Assembly (NCBI GenBank): GCA_964636985.1
Contig: CAZWSX010000002.1
Span: 372,001-436,000, forward strand
Reading direction: 5' to 3'
Length of the DNA stretch: 64,000 nt
Source of the DNA: CAZWSX01 sp964636985
GTDB taxonomy: Bacteria; Planctomycetota; Planctomycetia; Pirellulales; Pirellulaceae
The position numbers were made by a program, and so were the translations under genes. Below are positions 15,570 through 25,028 of the stretch, one piece after another; the stretch's first letter is position 1; each line of letters opens with the position of its first letter. Under the pieces are notes generated by a model. It searched no databases. It saw only the letters and a list, made by a program, of their open reading frames with translations, and was not told the origin of the DNA.

Positions 15570-17903
15570 CTAGGATTGCTCGCCGACAAAAAAGGATCGC
15601 TCCTCGCTCCAGTCGAGTTCGATCGCGCGTTTTTGTGCGTGCGGATGTTCGACGAGCCAGCGCGAAATCACGGCCACCACTTCTTGTTCGACCACGCGCT
15701 GCATCGGCCGCGCGCCGTATCGCGGATGAAAGCCCGTCGAGACGATGCGGTCGACGGCAGCGTCGGTCCAGGTGAGCGCCAGTTCGCTCGAGCGCAGCCG
15801 CTCGCGCTGCGCGACGTGGCGGAGTTCTCGGGCAACCAGTTGTTTTACCGCTGTGGCATCGAGGTGTTGGAAGGCCACGACGTTGTCGATCCGGTTGAGG
15901 AACTCCGGACGAAAGGCATTGGCCAGTTCGCGTAGGTACGAGGACGAGCTCTCGCCGCCGAAGCCCAGTTGCGGTGGGCGATCGGCCCCGACGTTCGATG
16001 TCATGATGATCAAGCTGCTGGTGAAGTTGGTGACTCGCCCGAAGCGGTCGGTGAGACGTCCCTCGTCGAGCAAGCCAAGCAACGCGTCGTGAACGTCGGC
16101 GGAGGCTTTTTCGATTTCGTCGAGCAACACAACCGAGAAGGGTTGCAAGCGCATCCGCTTCACAAAATCGCTCACTTCGCCGTCTGCTTGTTGAACCAGC
16201 CGGCTCGACGCTCCTGGTTCGCCGTACTCGCTCATATCGAGCCGCACCAGGCGTTCTTTGAGGGGCCGGTCGCTTGTCAGCGCGTCGGCACTGGTCCCAT
16301 GCCCAAACAGCCACCGGGCGATCGCCTTGGCCATTTCGGTTTTTCCCACGCCGGTTGGACCGCAAAAAAAGAGAACGCCGATGGGGCGTTGCGGATCGTT
16401 CAGCCCCGCTTTGAACGAGGTGATGGTCGAGGCCGCTACGTCGGCGGCTTGCGGCTGCGCTACCACGGCCGTTGCGAAGTGGCGCCGCACATCATCGCGC
16501 TCCAGCGGAATTTCGTCGCGCAGCAAGATATCGGGCAGCCCCGTTTCGTGCTGGAACTTTTCTCGCGCGCGGTCGACCGTGATTTTGCTCTCGCGGCGGA
16601 CCAACGTTTCTTCACCGAGTTCGCGAGTAAAGCCCACGATCCGGCCGGGAAACACGACGTAAGGACAGAATCGCCGATAGTGTTGCAAAATCCAATCGGG
16701 AACACCTGCTTCGAACTCCAGTCGATTTTCACGCGCGAACGCCTGCAAAACCAATTCCAGGACTTGCCGCGAGTTGGTCGCGTTCATGGGCTGGATGGCA
16801 ATCACCTCGAAGGCATCAGCCAGTGCGGGAAGGAGCCGCCGGCAGGCATCCAGTTCCTCGGGCGTGCACTCGGCGACGATCCGCAGTTCGCCACGCTGTA
16901 GATAGCGAAGAAAGAACGCGCCCAAGCCCGAGGCGGGATCGCGACCGCCGGCGCGGACCAGTTCGAGCAAGTTCTCGACGCACAATACGCCTTGCACGCG
17001 CGACAACTCGGCGACGATGCTTTCGCAACGCTCTTCCCATTGGCCCAGGTATTGCATCCCGGCGACCAAGCGCGAACCGCTTGTCAGCCACGCGCGATCG
17101 CGCCACGAGGTCGTCGCCGCCGGTTCATCACCCTTCTTCTTCGCAACCTTTTCGCCTCGCACTAACGAGCGAATCGCATTGGCGATAATCGTCGTCTTAC
17201 CGATGCCGGAGGGACCGACGAGCAGAAGAGGCGCGCGGCCCGTCGAAAGCCGGGCAGCGACGTCTTGTACTTCGTCGTCGCGATTCCAAGCGCGGGGCCA
17301 GCGTTTCTCGTTCCCGCGACGGACGATAGGTTCGGCGGTCGCGGTCAGCGCTGGAAGCGAGGACGATTCGTCTGCCGACTCGCTGCGGGCGTCGACGCGC
17401 ACTTGAATCGATGCAAACCACATCTTGGGCGGCTTGAGTTCCTTCGCTACGTTCTCGGGGCTCTGGTGGGCCAGCTTTTGCCGAACGGCCTCGGCGATCA
17501 ATTCTTTCTCATCAATCCCCGCTCCGTATACCAGTCGCACGCCGAGGGTCGGCGCGGCGATCATTTTGACCATATCGCCGCGCGTACCAAAAATGCAGGT
17601 GACGCGCAAGTCGAACTGTTTCGAACCCGGGTAACGCAGGCCAACGGATTCGTACGAAGGGCGAAGGCTGACCGTGCAATCGCGGACTTCCGACGCAACA
17701 AATTTGGCTTCTTCGAGTCTTCCCTTCCGCCGCGCCCGCCATTGCAGGGTTTTTTTGATTTGTCGCATCACGTTCGCTTGCGAGCGGTCGTAAACGGCCA
17801 GCGGTTCGCCATCGAGCGTGCAACCGGTGACCCCTCCCAGCGCATCGGTCCACAGTGCCACTGGATATTGATAGAACGTCGGCTTCGTTCGGCTTCGTGG
17901 CAT
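15570..17903 (-). CDS. Clp-type two-ring AAA+ ATPase, paralogue 1 (777 aa)
   Basis: An N-terminal domain of about 200 residues shared with paralogues 2 and 3 (not Clp_N repeats) precedes two AAA+ modules. Module 1 has Walker A GPSGIGKT (about 228-236), the loop AGMQYLGQWEERC corresponding to the Clp first pore loop, and an altered Walker B (VLCVENL, where Clp proteins have IDE). Module 2 has GPTGVGKTE (about 512-520), intact VVLLDEIEKA, TSNVGA and NRIDNVV. The second-ring aromatic pore loop is missing (SRLVQQADGE instead of GYVGYEEGG), while LGFGGE sits where ClpC has its ClpP-contact loop. A ClpB D2-small domain ends the protein. It starts three bases after paralogue 2 ends, with GGAAAGG upstream. 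It has no C-terminal extension, unlike its neighbours. Confidence 0.9.
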   Translation of the reverse strand: MPRSRTKPTFYQYPVALWTDALGGVTGCTLDGEPLAVYDRSQANVMRQIKKTLQWRARRKGRLEEAKFVASEVRDCTVSLRPSYESVGLRYPGSKQFDLRVTCIFGTRGDMVKMIAAPTLGVRLVYGAGIDEKELIAEAVRQKLAHQSPENVAKELKPPKMWFASIQVRVDARSESADESSSLPALTATAEPIVRRGNEKRWPRAWNRDDEVQDVAARLSTGRAPLLLVGPSGIGKTTIIANAIRSLVRGEKVAKKKGDEPAATTSWRDRAWLTSGSRLVAGMQYLGQWEERCESIVAELSRVQGVLCVENLLELVRAGGRDPASGLGAFFLRYLQRGELRIVAECTPEELDACRRLLPALADAFEVIAIQPMNATNSRQVLELVLQAFARENRLEFEAGVPDWILQHYRRFCPYVVFPGRIVGFTRELGEETLVRRESKITVDRAREKFQHETGLPDILLRDEIPLERDDVRRHFATAVVAQPQAADVAASTITSFKAGLNDPQRPIGVLFFCGPTGVGKTEMAKAIARWLFGHGTSADALTSDRPLKERLVRLDMSEYGEPGASSRLVQQADGEVSDFVKRMRLQPFSVVLLDEIEKASADVHDALLGLLDEGRLTDRFGRVTNFTSSLIIMTSNVGADRPPQLGFGGESSSSYLRELANAFRPEFLNRIDNVVAFQHLDATAVKQLVARELRHVAQRERLRSSELALTWTDAAVDRIVSTGFHPRYGARPMQRVVEQEVVAVISRWLVEHPHAQKRAIELDWSEERSFFVGEQS

Positions 17904-17906
17904 TGG

Positions 17907-20900
17907 CTAGCCTTTCCATTCCGGCGGCAGCGGCAGGCCGCTCAGGACGATCGAACGGTATTCCGAGACAGGCGAATTGGTCGGAATGGATCGGCCAGTT
18001 CGCAAGTCGATGGCGGGGCCATCGTCCTCGTAATAGCGGACGATCTTTCCGATCGGCCATGGGTCGGCGTCGACGCTCGCCACGCCTTGTGCCATCGCAT
18101 CGATCCATTCCTTCAGGCGGCGCTCTTCGCGATCGATGCCTTCCTGGGCGTCGATCGAATCTTCCAGCGGAAAGACCAGCATCTGATACGGATCGAGCTT
18201 TTGACCTTGGCGGCACCAAACGTGGAGTCCCGCTTCTTGCCTTAAGAGCGGCATCACGCCTGGGCCGGCGAAGGAAAAAACCTCCCAACTTTGCTGAGCG
18301 AGCGACGGAGTGAGCACGCGTTTAATATGAAAGCCAAACGCCTGACTGAAGAGTTGCTCGATGCGCGATCCAAGTCGGGAGGTCGCCTCGTGCGTTTCGC
18401 GCCAGCGTATGGCCACCGTTGGCTCAAGCGGCCGTAAGACGACGAGTCCCGATTGAGATTCCGCCTGCGAATCGAGTAACGATTGGGCAATGGCACATTC
18501 CTCAAGTGTCGATCGCAGTTGGGCCTCGATCTCTCCGGGTTTGATTTGGCTGCTGGCCACTTCGCGGAAGTAGGCGTGAATGTCCTCGGCGGCGTGGAGC
18601 GATTGCATCATCCGCTTGGCCACCCTGCCCTCGCGGTCCATCCTGGCCGCCTGGTGCAACACGGCGCCTGCTTGTACGCCGCGAGTCGGCAAGAGCTGCG
18701 CGGTGCCGCTCCCTTTTTTCTTGGGAAGGCTTCTGAGATGCTTGATTCGATTCAAGCCTTCGCGGACTACGTGAAGTTGTTCTTTCAGCGTATAGTACGC
18801 GACCTGTTCGCGCGAAACGCCGTGCGATGTTGCACCCAGCTTCCTGGCTCGTTCTTGCCAGGCTTGCGCGTCGTGCTGTGCCCGCACGAGAAAAGCCTCG
18901 ATCCGCGGCAGATTGTCGTCGACGTCGCTCGATCGCGCGGGGACTTCTTCCACAGGTTCCAGGGCGTCGATGCGCGTCAACACACCTTCGCCCCCCGCGA
19001 AGATCGAAGCGATCATCGGCTGGTCGGCCGGCATCCGCGCCAAGCTCGCGGCCATGGGCTGGAGGATCTCTCGCTCGACAGCACGCTTGATGGCACGGGC
19101 GCCCAGTTGGGGGTGAAAGCCGGCTTCAACGACTTTGGCTAGCGCCCGGTCGTCGATCGTTGCGAACGACCGCCGCCGAACCAGGCCGTCGCGATTCATG
19201 GCTTCGGAGAGCAACCGGCGGGCGATTTCGAGCAGTTGTTTTTCGTTGAGAGAATCGAACGGCAGCAAATAATCGATCCGGTTGTAGAACTCCGGACGGA
19301 AGAATCGTTCGGCCGCTTCGACAAACGAACGGCGGCGGCTCGAGCCATCGCGAACGAAGCCCATCTGACGCGACGCGTCGGTAACTCCCAAGTTCGAGGT
19401 CATGACAATCACGCACTGCGTGAAGTCGCTGGTGCGGCCGGTCGCATCGGTCAACCGCCCTTCGCCCATGGCTTGCAGCAACAGATCGAAGGCATCAGGA
19501 TGCGCTTTTTCGATCTCATCCAGCAGGACGACCGAGAAGGGCTGCCGCCGCACCGCCGAGGTAAGCAGTCCTTCGTCGCCTAGCGAACCTGCGAGCCTGG
19601 TGACCGCGCCCGGCGTTTGATACTCGTTCATATCAAATCGCAGCAGGCGCGAGTTGTCGCCAAACAGCACCCGCGCCAACACCTGGGCACAGTGCGTTTT
19701 GCCGACTCCGGTGGGCCCCATGAAAAGCATCGTTGCCAAGGGACGGTCGGGTGCGCTCAAGCCGGCTTTCGCTGTGCTGGCAACGTCGGCCATGGCTTCC
19801 ACGACGTGCGATTGTCCAGAGACTTCGTCAACGATTTGTTCAGCTACTTTGGGTCGAGGCCACGCCGAGTTCGACAACATTTGGAAGTCGAGCCCCGTTC
19901 GTTGGCTGAAGGCCGTCAGCACGTGATCGCGATGAACCGTGTGCATTCGCGCATTGGCCACCGTCGCGGCCGAACCGTCGAAGCGGACCGCCAGCTCGCG
20001 AAGAAGGCTAACTGCCTTGCCGGGAAAGGCCGCGTCGCGCACGAACCGTCGCGTCAGCTCCATGACGGCCGGAAAAATCTCGATCCCAAACTGCACGCGA
20101 TGCGCCGCTTCCAATTGCCGCGAGGCCGCCAAGAGGACCCGCCAGGTGTCGTCTTCGCTTGTCGCGGGGACGGGGATCACGTGAAACTGATCGGCCAGGC
20201 CGCGATCGCGTTCGCGGAACGTATTCATGCCCTCGGGCGTAAACTCGGCCACGATTCGCACGTCGCGGCGGATGATTCGCGGCCGCAGGACGTCGGCCAT
20301 GCACAGGTCGGAATCGCGGCTTCGCCCAGCCTGGTAGAGCCCCAGAAAATCGTCGAAGCAGAGAATCAAATCGCGTTTCTGTGCATGTTTGACGATCGAC
20401 TCCAGGCGGTTCTCCCATTGACCAACGTACATCATGCCGGCGATCAATCGCTGCGGCGACAGTTGCCAGGCGAGCCCTTTCCCTTTTTGTTTTTTCTTGC
20501 GTCGAGCCGCCCGTTGCCAGACGACTTCCGAGAGAACGGTCGATTTGCCCGACAGCCGGGGACCGACCAGTGCCACCGGCCGGCGGTCGCGCTGCCGCAG
20601 TACCCGGTCGAGTTCGGTTGTTTCAAAGTCGCGCAGGATTGCCCGCGATAGTTCGTCGGGATAGAGCGCGTCGAGCGAACGGCCCACCTTGGCCAATTCG
20701 TCCGCGCCGTTCATCTCGCCGACGCCAAAGAGAGTCGCGAGAATCTTGTTGGCGTCGATGGGTTTGGCCAACTTGGTGCGATAGTCGATCTCGACCGTTT
20801 GAACCCACGCTTCACCGGAGAGCGACTTCGACTCGGGCGACTCGGGATTGTCGACCGCGAGATCCGCCTGCTTGTCGAAGGTGCGAAAGTAGTCGCGATA

Positions 20901-21305
20901 GACTTCGCTGGCGCGCACTTCGACCGATTCACCACGTCCCACTTCGAACCAGACGCTCGGCAAGGAAGGAGAAAACACGACGCGGCGATCGTTTACCCGC
21001 AAGATCAAGAACATCGCGCGCATCTTGGCCCGGCGGCGCCGCAATTCGATGACCAGCTTGTGGGTTTCGGTTTCGATGCGCGGTTGAAATAGGGCGTTGC
21101 GAAGCTCTGTTTGCCGCGGCAGCGAGGCGAGTTGTTCAATCGTTCGCTTGAGCTTTTGCCGAAGACGGTCGAGTGCTTGCCCCAGCATCGGATGGCGCTC
21201 GCTGGCGACGCCGCGGACGAATAGCGGAATCACCGAGTACATCGGCGGCCGATTCGAAGCCTCCTTGCGGGTTTCGACGTAGATCGGAATGGTGCAGCCA
21301 GTCAC
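17907..21305 (-). CDS. Clp-type two-ring AAA+ ATPase, paralogue 2 (1132 aa), with C-terminal PCRF-like region
   Basis: The start was set at GTG 21305, which makes a GTGA overlap with the paralogue 3 stop; TTG 21320 is an alternative. A unique N-terminal domain is followed by AAA+ module 1 with Walker A GPRLSGKST, pore loop MMYVGQWENR and Walker B LILCFDDF, the most intact of the three. Module 2 has GPTGVGKTH, VVLLDEIEKAHPD, TSNLG and NRIDYLL, a shortened pore loop (TRLAGSLGDEG) and MGF at the ClpP-contact position. After the D2-small domain come about 350 further residues: a coiled coil, then a segment resembling the PCRF domain of release factors (QAFGFHIKRVL, then SFAGPGVMPLLRQEAGLHVW). No GGQ motif is present. 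Confidence 0.88.
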   Translation of the reverse strand: MTGCTIPIYVETRKEASNRPPMYSVIPLFVRGVASERHPMLGQALDRLRQKLKRTIEQLASLPRQTELRNALFQPRIETETHKLVIELRRRRAKMRAMFLILRVNDRRVVFSPSLPSVWFEVGRGESVEVRASEVYRDYFRTFDKQADLAVDNPESPESKSLSGEAWVQTVEIDYRTKLAKPIDANKILATLFGVGEMNGADELAKVGRSLDALYPDELSRAILRDFETTELDRVLRQRDRRPVALVGPRLSGKSTVLSEVVWQRAARRKKKQKGKGLAWQLSPQRLIAGMMYVGQWENRLESIVKHAQKRDLILCFDDFLGLYQAGRSRDSDLCMADVLRPRIIRRDVRIVAEFTPEGMNTFRERDRGLADQFHVIPVPATSEDDTWRVLLAASRQLEAAHRVQFGIEIFPAVMELTRRFVRDAAFPGKAVSLLRELAVRFDGSAATVANARMHTVHRDHVLTAFSQRTGLDFQMLSNSAWPRPKVAEQIVDEVSGQSHVVEAMADVASTAKAGLSAPDRPLATMLFMGPTGVGKTHCAQVLARVLFGDNSRLLRFDMNEYQTPGAVTRLAGSLGDEGLLTSAVRRQPFSVVLLDEIEKAHPDAFDLLLQAMGEGRLTDATGRTSDFTQCVIVMTSNLGVTDASRQMGFVRDGSSRRRSFVEAAERFFRPEFYNRIDYLLPFDSLNEKQLLEIARRLLSEAMNRDGLVRRRSFATIDDRALAKVVEAGFHPQLGARAIKRAVEREILQPMAASLARMPADQPMIASIFAGGEGVLTRIDALEPVEEVPARSSDVDDNLPRIEAFLVRAQHDAQAWQERARKLGATSHGVSREQVAYYTLKEQLHVVREGLNRIKHLRSLPKKKGSGTAQLLPTRGVQAGAVLHQAARMDREGRVAKRMMQSLHAAEDIHAYFREVASSQIKPGEIEAQLRSTLEECAIAQSLLDSQAESQSGLVVLRPLEPTVAIRWRETHEATSRLGSRIEQLFSQAFGFHIKRVLTPSLAQQSWEVFSFAGPGVMPLLRQEAGLHVWCRQGQKLDPYQMLVFPLEDSIDAQEGIDREERRLKEWIDAMAQGVASVDADPWPIGKIVRYYEDDGPAIDLRTGRSIPTNSPVSEYRSIVLSGLPLPPEWKG

Positions 21306-24300
21306 TCGAGCTGCCCCCAAATCTGGCGTTCCAAGTCCTTCGCCGATGCCGATAAGATTGTGTCGGAAAGTCCGGTCCGTTTGAGCGGAACGTTTTCGCC
21401 GATGATCAGGTCCTGCGCAAACTCACGTGGGAAATTGTAGACTCGCCGAAGCCGGCACTCGCCCAGCTTGCCCTCGCGAAGGATATCGTCGGCCGGTGAA
21501 TAGGTAATCAACGAATGCATGTGGATGTCGACGCGGGCCGGGGCGAAATGAGGCTCCCCGAAACGCGAATGGTTGCCCACTTCGTTTGCCAGCTGAATCG
21601 CAACATCGCGGTGGTGGATGGTTAGCGCGACGCCATACGCTTCAGGCGGCGGATGCTCCCATTGCCTTTCTTTTTCGATGCGAAAGACTTTGAAGACCTT
21701 CACGACGCGCTCGTCGATGGTTCGCGTCAAATACGACCACACCGGCCAGCCCCCTTCGTTCAATTTGCTCTGAATGCTGGCGCTCGATTCGGTTGCCGTC
21801 GACAAAGGCTCGCGGTGGGGTGTCAGGAAGAACCATCGCAGCTCGTCGCGCGGGGCTTCGCTGGCTTGCATGATCGACTCGATGACTCCACCATACGCGT
21901 TTGCCAGTTGCCGTAGCCAATCAAACTCCGTCGAGTAAATGATGAGGGTGACCAGCCCCTCGCCCGATATGGTCGAGGCGTAGTACTCGCGTAGTTTCCT
22001 TCCCAGCTGCTTCGAAAGTGCGGCTAGTTTTCCGGAGTGGTCTTGCGCTTGCTGATCGGTGGCCAGTTCACCGCGGCAAAGCGGAAGCAACATGGCGTCT
22101 TCCAGCAACTGCGCTTCGCCTACCAAGGTCGCGATCTCTTTTAGTTGGTCGCGAAGGGCCGCGGCCTTGGCATCGAGCTCGGTGTAACCGGCCCACGCCA
22201 TCTGCGCTGCCATTGCCTGCGTTTCAGTTAACGTTTTTTCTAGAGCCTTGCGTTTTGCCTCGGCGCGGGCTTGGCGGATGTTCTGCTCGACCATCGCCAG
22301 TTCGTTTTGCATTCGCAGTACCAGCGTCGAGCGATCGAGACGCGAAGCAAGCCGCCGGACGACAGTCGCATCGACTGCCTGGGTCAGGATGTGCGGCCTT
22401 TTTTCGACAATCCCACGCAGCGGAGGTGGTTCGGCTTCGACTCTCGTGCCGAACGCGAAGCCTTCTTCATTCGCCGACACCTGGCACGTAAGCGATCTCG
22501 CGGCATCGTGCTCGTTGAGATGCGCGGAGAGAGGCGCCACCAGCTTGTGCTCGATGACGCGGCGCAGGGGCCTGGCGCCGTAGCGTGGATCGTAGCCATC
22601 GCGCGCCAAGGCGGCGACAACCTCCTCGTCGATCGACACGCGGACGTTGCGGCGGCGGATTCCGTCGCGCTCCAAGACCTTGTCGATTTCGCGGCGAGCA
22701 ATTCTCTCGATGGCGTCTCTGGCCAGCGGTGCGAAGGGGACAACGCGGTCGATGCGATTGAAAAACTCGGGCCGCACGAAGCGTTGCACTTCTCGCAGGA
22801 AATGGTTCTCGATCGTGGCGGCATTGGTTTCGCCGCCAAAACCAACGGAGGCCCGCTGCATCGATTCGGCTCCGAGGTTCGAGGTCATGATGACCACCGC
22901 GCTGGAGAAATCGGCCACGCGACCGGCACCGTCGGTCAGTCGCCCTTCCCCTAAGGCCTGCAGCAAGAGATCGAACACTGCCGGGTGCGCCTTTTCGAAC
23001 TCGTCGAGGAGCACTACCGAGAACGGCTGGTCCCGAAGTTTTTGGGTCAGCAGGCCTTCGGTGCCGAATGGCCCGCCGACTAGCCGCGACGCTCCCCATG
23101 GATCGGAGAACTCGCTCATGTCGATGCGAATCAGCCGCTGCGGGTCGCGGTACAAAAACTCGGCGAGCGCTTTGGAGGTTTCTGTTTTCCCGACGCCCGT
23201 TGGGCCAATGAATAGCAGCGAGGCGATCGGCTTGCCGCCCCGTTGCAGTCCAGCTTTGATGACTGCGATCAGGTCGACGAGCAAGCGGATCGGCTGGGAT
23301 TGTCCGACGACGCGCCGGCTGAACCACTGGTGAGCAGCGTCTAAGTCGAGCGGAACAGCGGGATCGATCATCCACCGCGGCAGGCCGGTTTCGCGGCCGA
23401 ATCCGTCGTACACGTCTTCCGCCGTCACCGCCGCCGAGACGGGATCGTTCATGGTCCCATCCGGCGGCGAACTATCGGTCTGAGAACCTCGATTTACTTT
23501 CAACCATTCGATCCGGCGTTGTTTGCGGTCGGCAATCAGATTGCGCAGGAATCGAACCTGCCGGCCGGGTGCGGCCGAATAGGTGGCGAACCGGCGATGC
23601 AGTTCGTCGACCTTGGTGAGGGCTTCCACCGTCGGCGCGGCGGCCCCTCTTTCTTCCGCGGCCACACCTAGCAAGATGCTTTGGGTCAGGTCGGCCGACG
23701 GCTCTTTGACTTCGATCCGGCGAAAGGCTTCCAGTTGCTGCGGGTCGCTCCGCTCGATGCGCGCCAGTTGCTCGGGCGTGCATTCCACGACCGCCAGCCA
23801 CTGGCCGCGTTGCAAACTGGGGCGCAGGAAACCGGCCAGGCCGAGCGTATCGCCGCCCCCCTTCCCGACTTCGCACAACTCGAACAAGTTGCCCAGGTGG
23901 ACGATCGCTTTTGATTGCGTCGCTTCGCGGATCAATTTTTGACATCGCTGCTGCCACATGCCAAAGCCAAGGGCGCCCGCGATGATCTGCGAACCGCTCG
24001 TCGTCCAAAACGGCGCTTGCCAGAGAGGGACGCCCGAGGTGTCGGCGGTTTGGCGTTTGGACGGCGCGAGGCGACCGGACTTCGAAGGATGGTTGGCTGG
24101 AATATGGGTGGCAAATTGCCTCGCCACTTCCTGAAAGATCGCGGACTTGCCGACGCCCGATGGTCCCACCAGCAGGATGCTTCGAGCTGGCCGACCGAAT
24201 AACGCTTCAGTCACCAGCTTGACCAGGTCGTCCCGCTCGTAGGTCTTAGGTAACGACCTGGGATCAAGCCGCTGCGCGACCTGGTCGAGCGTCGACTTTT

Positions 24301-24853
24301 CTTTGTCGAGGCTCGCTTCTTGTGCGAGCTTACGTTCACGCTCGCTGGCGACCTTGATATTGGTCCGGCAGCGGGCGACGGCGAGCGATTCGAAGCGCGC
24401 GTAGTCGACCATAGCGGGGAGCGAGAGGTGCCGCCGGTCGACGGCCAATCGCAGTTCTGCTTCCAGCATCTCGCTCAACTCGGCATCGTTCCTCGCCAGA
24501 ATGGTTGTCTCGAGTGCCGGGCAATAGGCGATCGAGGCTTCGTCGCCATGCCGCCAGCGGAGATATTCGAGCCGCAATGGAAAGGGTTCGCGCCAGGCGA
24601 GGGTTGGCTTTGCCAATCCCACTTTGATTTCAATCGAATCGACGCGGGGCGAACTTGCGATGTGCCGGCGATAAATCTCCTCGGGCGAAAACGATTTGAG
24701 TTGCCGCCGCACCGCTTCGGCCAGTAAGTGCTTCCCTTGCCGGGAACCGTTGACAACGATGCCGTTTTCGGGGAGGAGCAATGCCTCGACCCACATTCGA
24801 CCCCCACTGAGCAACGATAGCGCGGCCGCGAAGCGAAATGGGATTTCGATCAT
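21302..24853 (-). CDS. Clp-type two-ring AAA+ ATPase, paralogue 3 (1183 aa), with C-terminal PCRF-like region
   Basis: The start at ATG 24853 follows an AAGG; a TTG at 24907 would add 18 residues. The N-terminal domain shares the pattern LLAEAVRRQLKSFSPEEIYRRH then IEIKV with paralogue 1. AAA+ module 1 has Walker A GPSGVGKSA, but the Walker B acids are replaced (IVHLGNLF) and the first pore loop is GFGMWQQR. Module 2 is well formed: GPTGVGKTE, VVLLDEFEKAHPA, TSNLGA, NRIDRVV. Its pore loop is short (SRLVGGPFGTEG) and VGF occupies the ClpP-contact position. The C-terminal 380 residues hold a coiled coil and a PCRF-like region (YGVALTIHHRDVAIQLANEV, then a basic HMHS end). It is the first gene of the three-gene unit. 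Confidence 0.88.
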   Translation of the reverse strand: MIEIPFRFAAALSLLSGGRMWVEALLLPENGIVVNGSRQGKHLLAEAVRRQLKSFSPEEIYRRHIASSPRVDSIEIKVGLAKPTLAWREPFPLRLEYLRWRHGDEASIAYCPALETTILARNDAELSEMLEAELRLAVDRRHLSLPAMVDYARFESLAVARCRTNIKVASERERKLAQEASLDKEKSTLDQVAQRLDPRSLPKTYERDDLVKLVTEALFGRPARSILLVGPSGVGKSAIFQEVARQFATHIPANHPSKSGRLAPSKRQTADTSGVPLWQAPFWTTSGSQIIAGALGFGMWQQRCQKLIREATQSKAIVHLGNLFELCEVGKGGGDTLGLAGFLRPSLQRGQWLAVVECTPEQLARIERSDPQQLEAFRRIEVKEPSADLTQSILLGVAAEERGAAAPTVEALTKVDELHRRFATYSAAPGRQVRFLRNLIADRKQRRIEWLKVNRGSQTDSSPPDGTMNDPVSAAVTAEDVYDGFGRETGLPRWMIDPAVPLDLDAAHQWFSRRVVGQSQPIRLLVDLIAVIKAGLQRGGKPIASLLFIGPTGVGKTETSKALAEFLYRDPQRLIRIDMSEFSDPWGASRLVGGPFGTEGLLTQKLRDQPFSVVLLDEFEKAHPAVFDLLLQALGEGRLTDGAGRVADFSSAVVIMTSNLGAESMQRASVGFGGETNAATIENHFLREVQRFVRPEFFNRIDRVVPFAPLARDAIERIARREIDKVLERDGIRRRNVRVSIDEEVVAALARDGYDPRYGARPLRRVIEHKLVAPLSAHLNEHDAARSLTCQVSANEEGFAFGTRVEAEPPPLRGIVEKRPHILTQAVDATVVRRLASRLDRSTLVLRMQNELAMVEQNIRQARAEAKRKALEKTLTETQAMAAQMAWAGYTELDAKAAALRDQLKEIATLVGEAQLLEDAMLLPLCRGELATDQQAQDHSGKLAALSKQLGRKLREYYASTISGEGLVTLIIYSTEFDWLRQLANAYGGVIESIMQASEAPRDELRWFFLTPHREPLSTATESSASIQSKLNEGGWPVWSYLTRTIDERVVKVFKVFRIEKERQWEHPPPEAYGVALTIHHRDVAIQLANEVGNHSRFGEPHFAPARVDIHMHSLITYSPADDILREGKLGECRLRRVYNFPREFAQDLIIGENVPLKRTGLSDTILSASAKDLERQIWGQLE

Positions 24854-25028
24854 ATTCGCGCCTTGGACAACCAGCCGGCCACAGATAGCCGACACCGGTC
24901 GCTCCAATAGAGAGAGACTTGCAATGCCTGGTTCGCGCCCCGCGCGTCAACTCAAACCGGTTGACGCGAAGCCAAAATCGTACGTTGCCGCACAGTAACT
25001 CGCCAGCGAGAGTCGAGTTCCGACGCAA

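Noticed and set aside
15570..24853. Housekeeping ClpB or a type VI secretion ClpV
   Set aside because: There are no Clp_N repeats, no ClpB middle domain between the rings and no neighbouring secretion genes. The GYVGYE loop of ring 2 is missing and a ClpC-like xGF motif is present.
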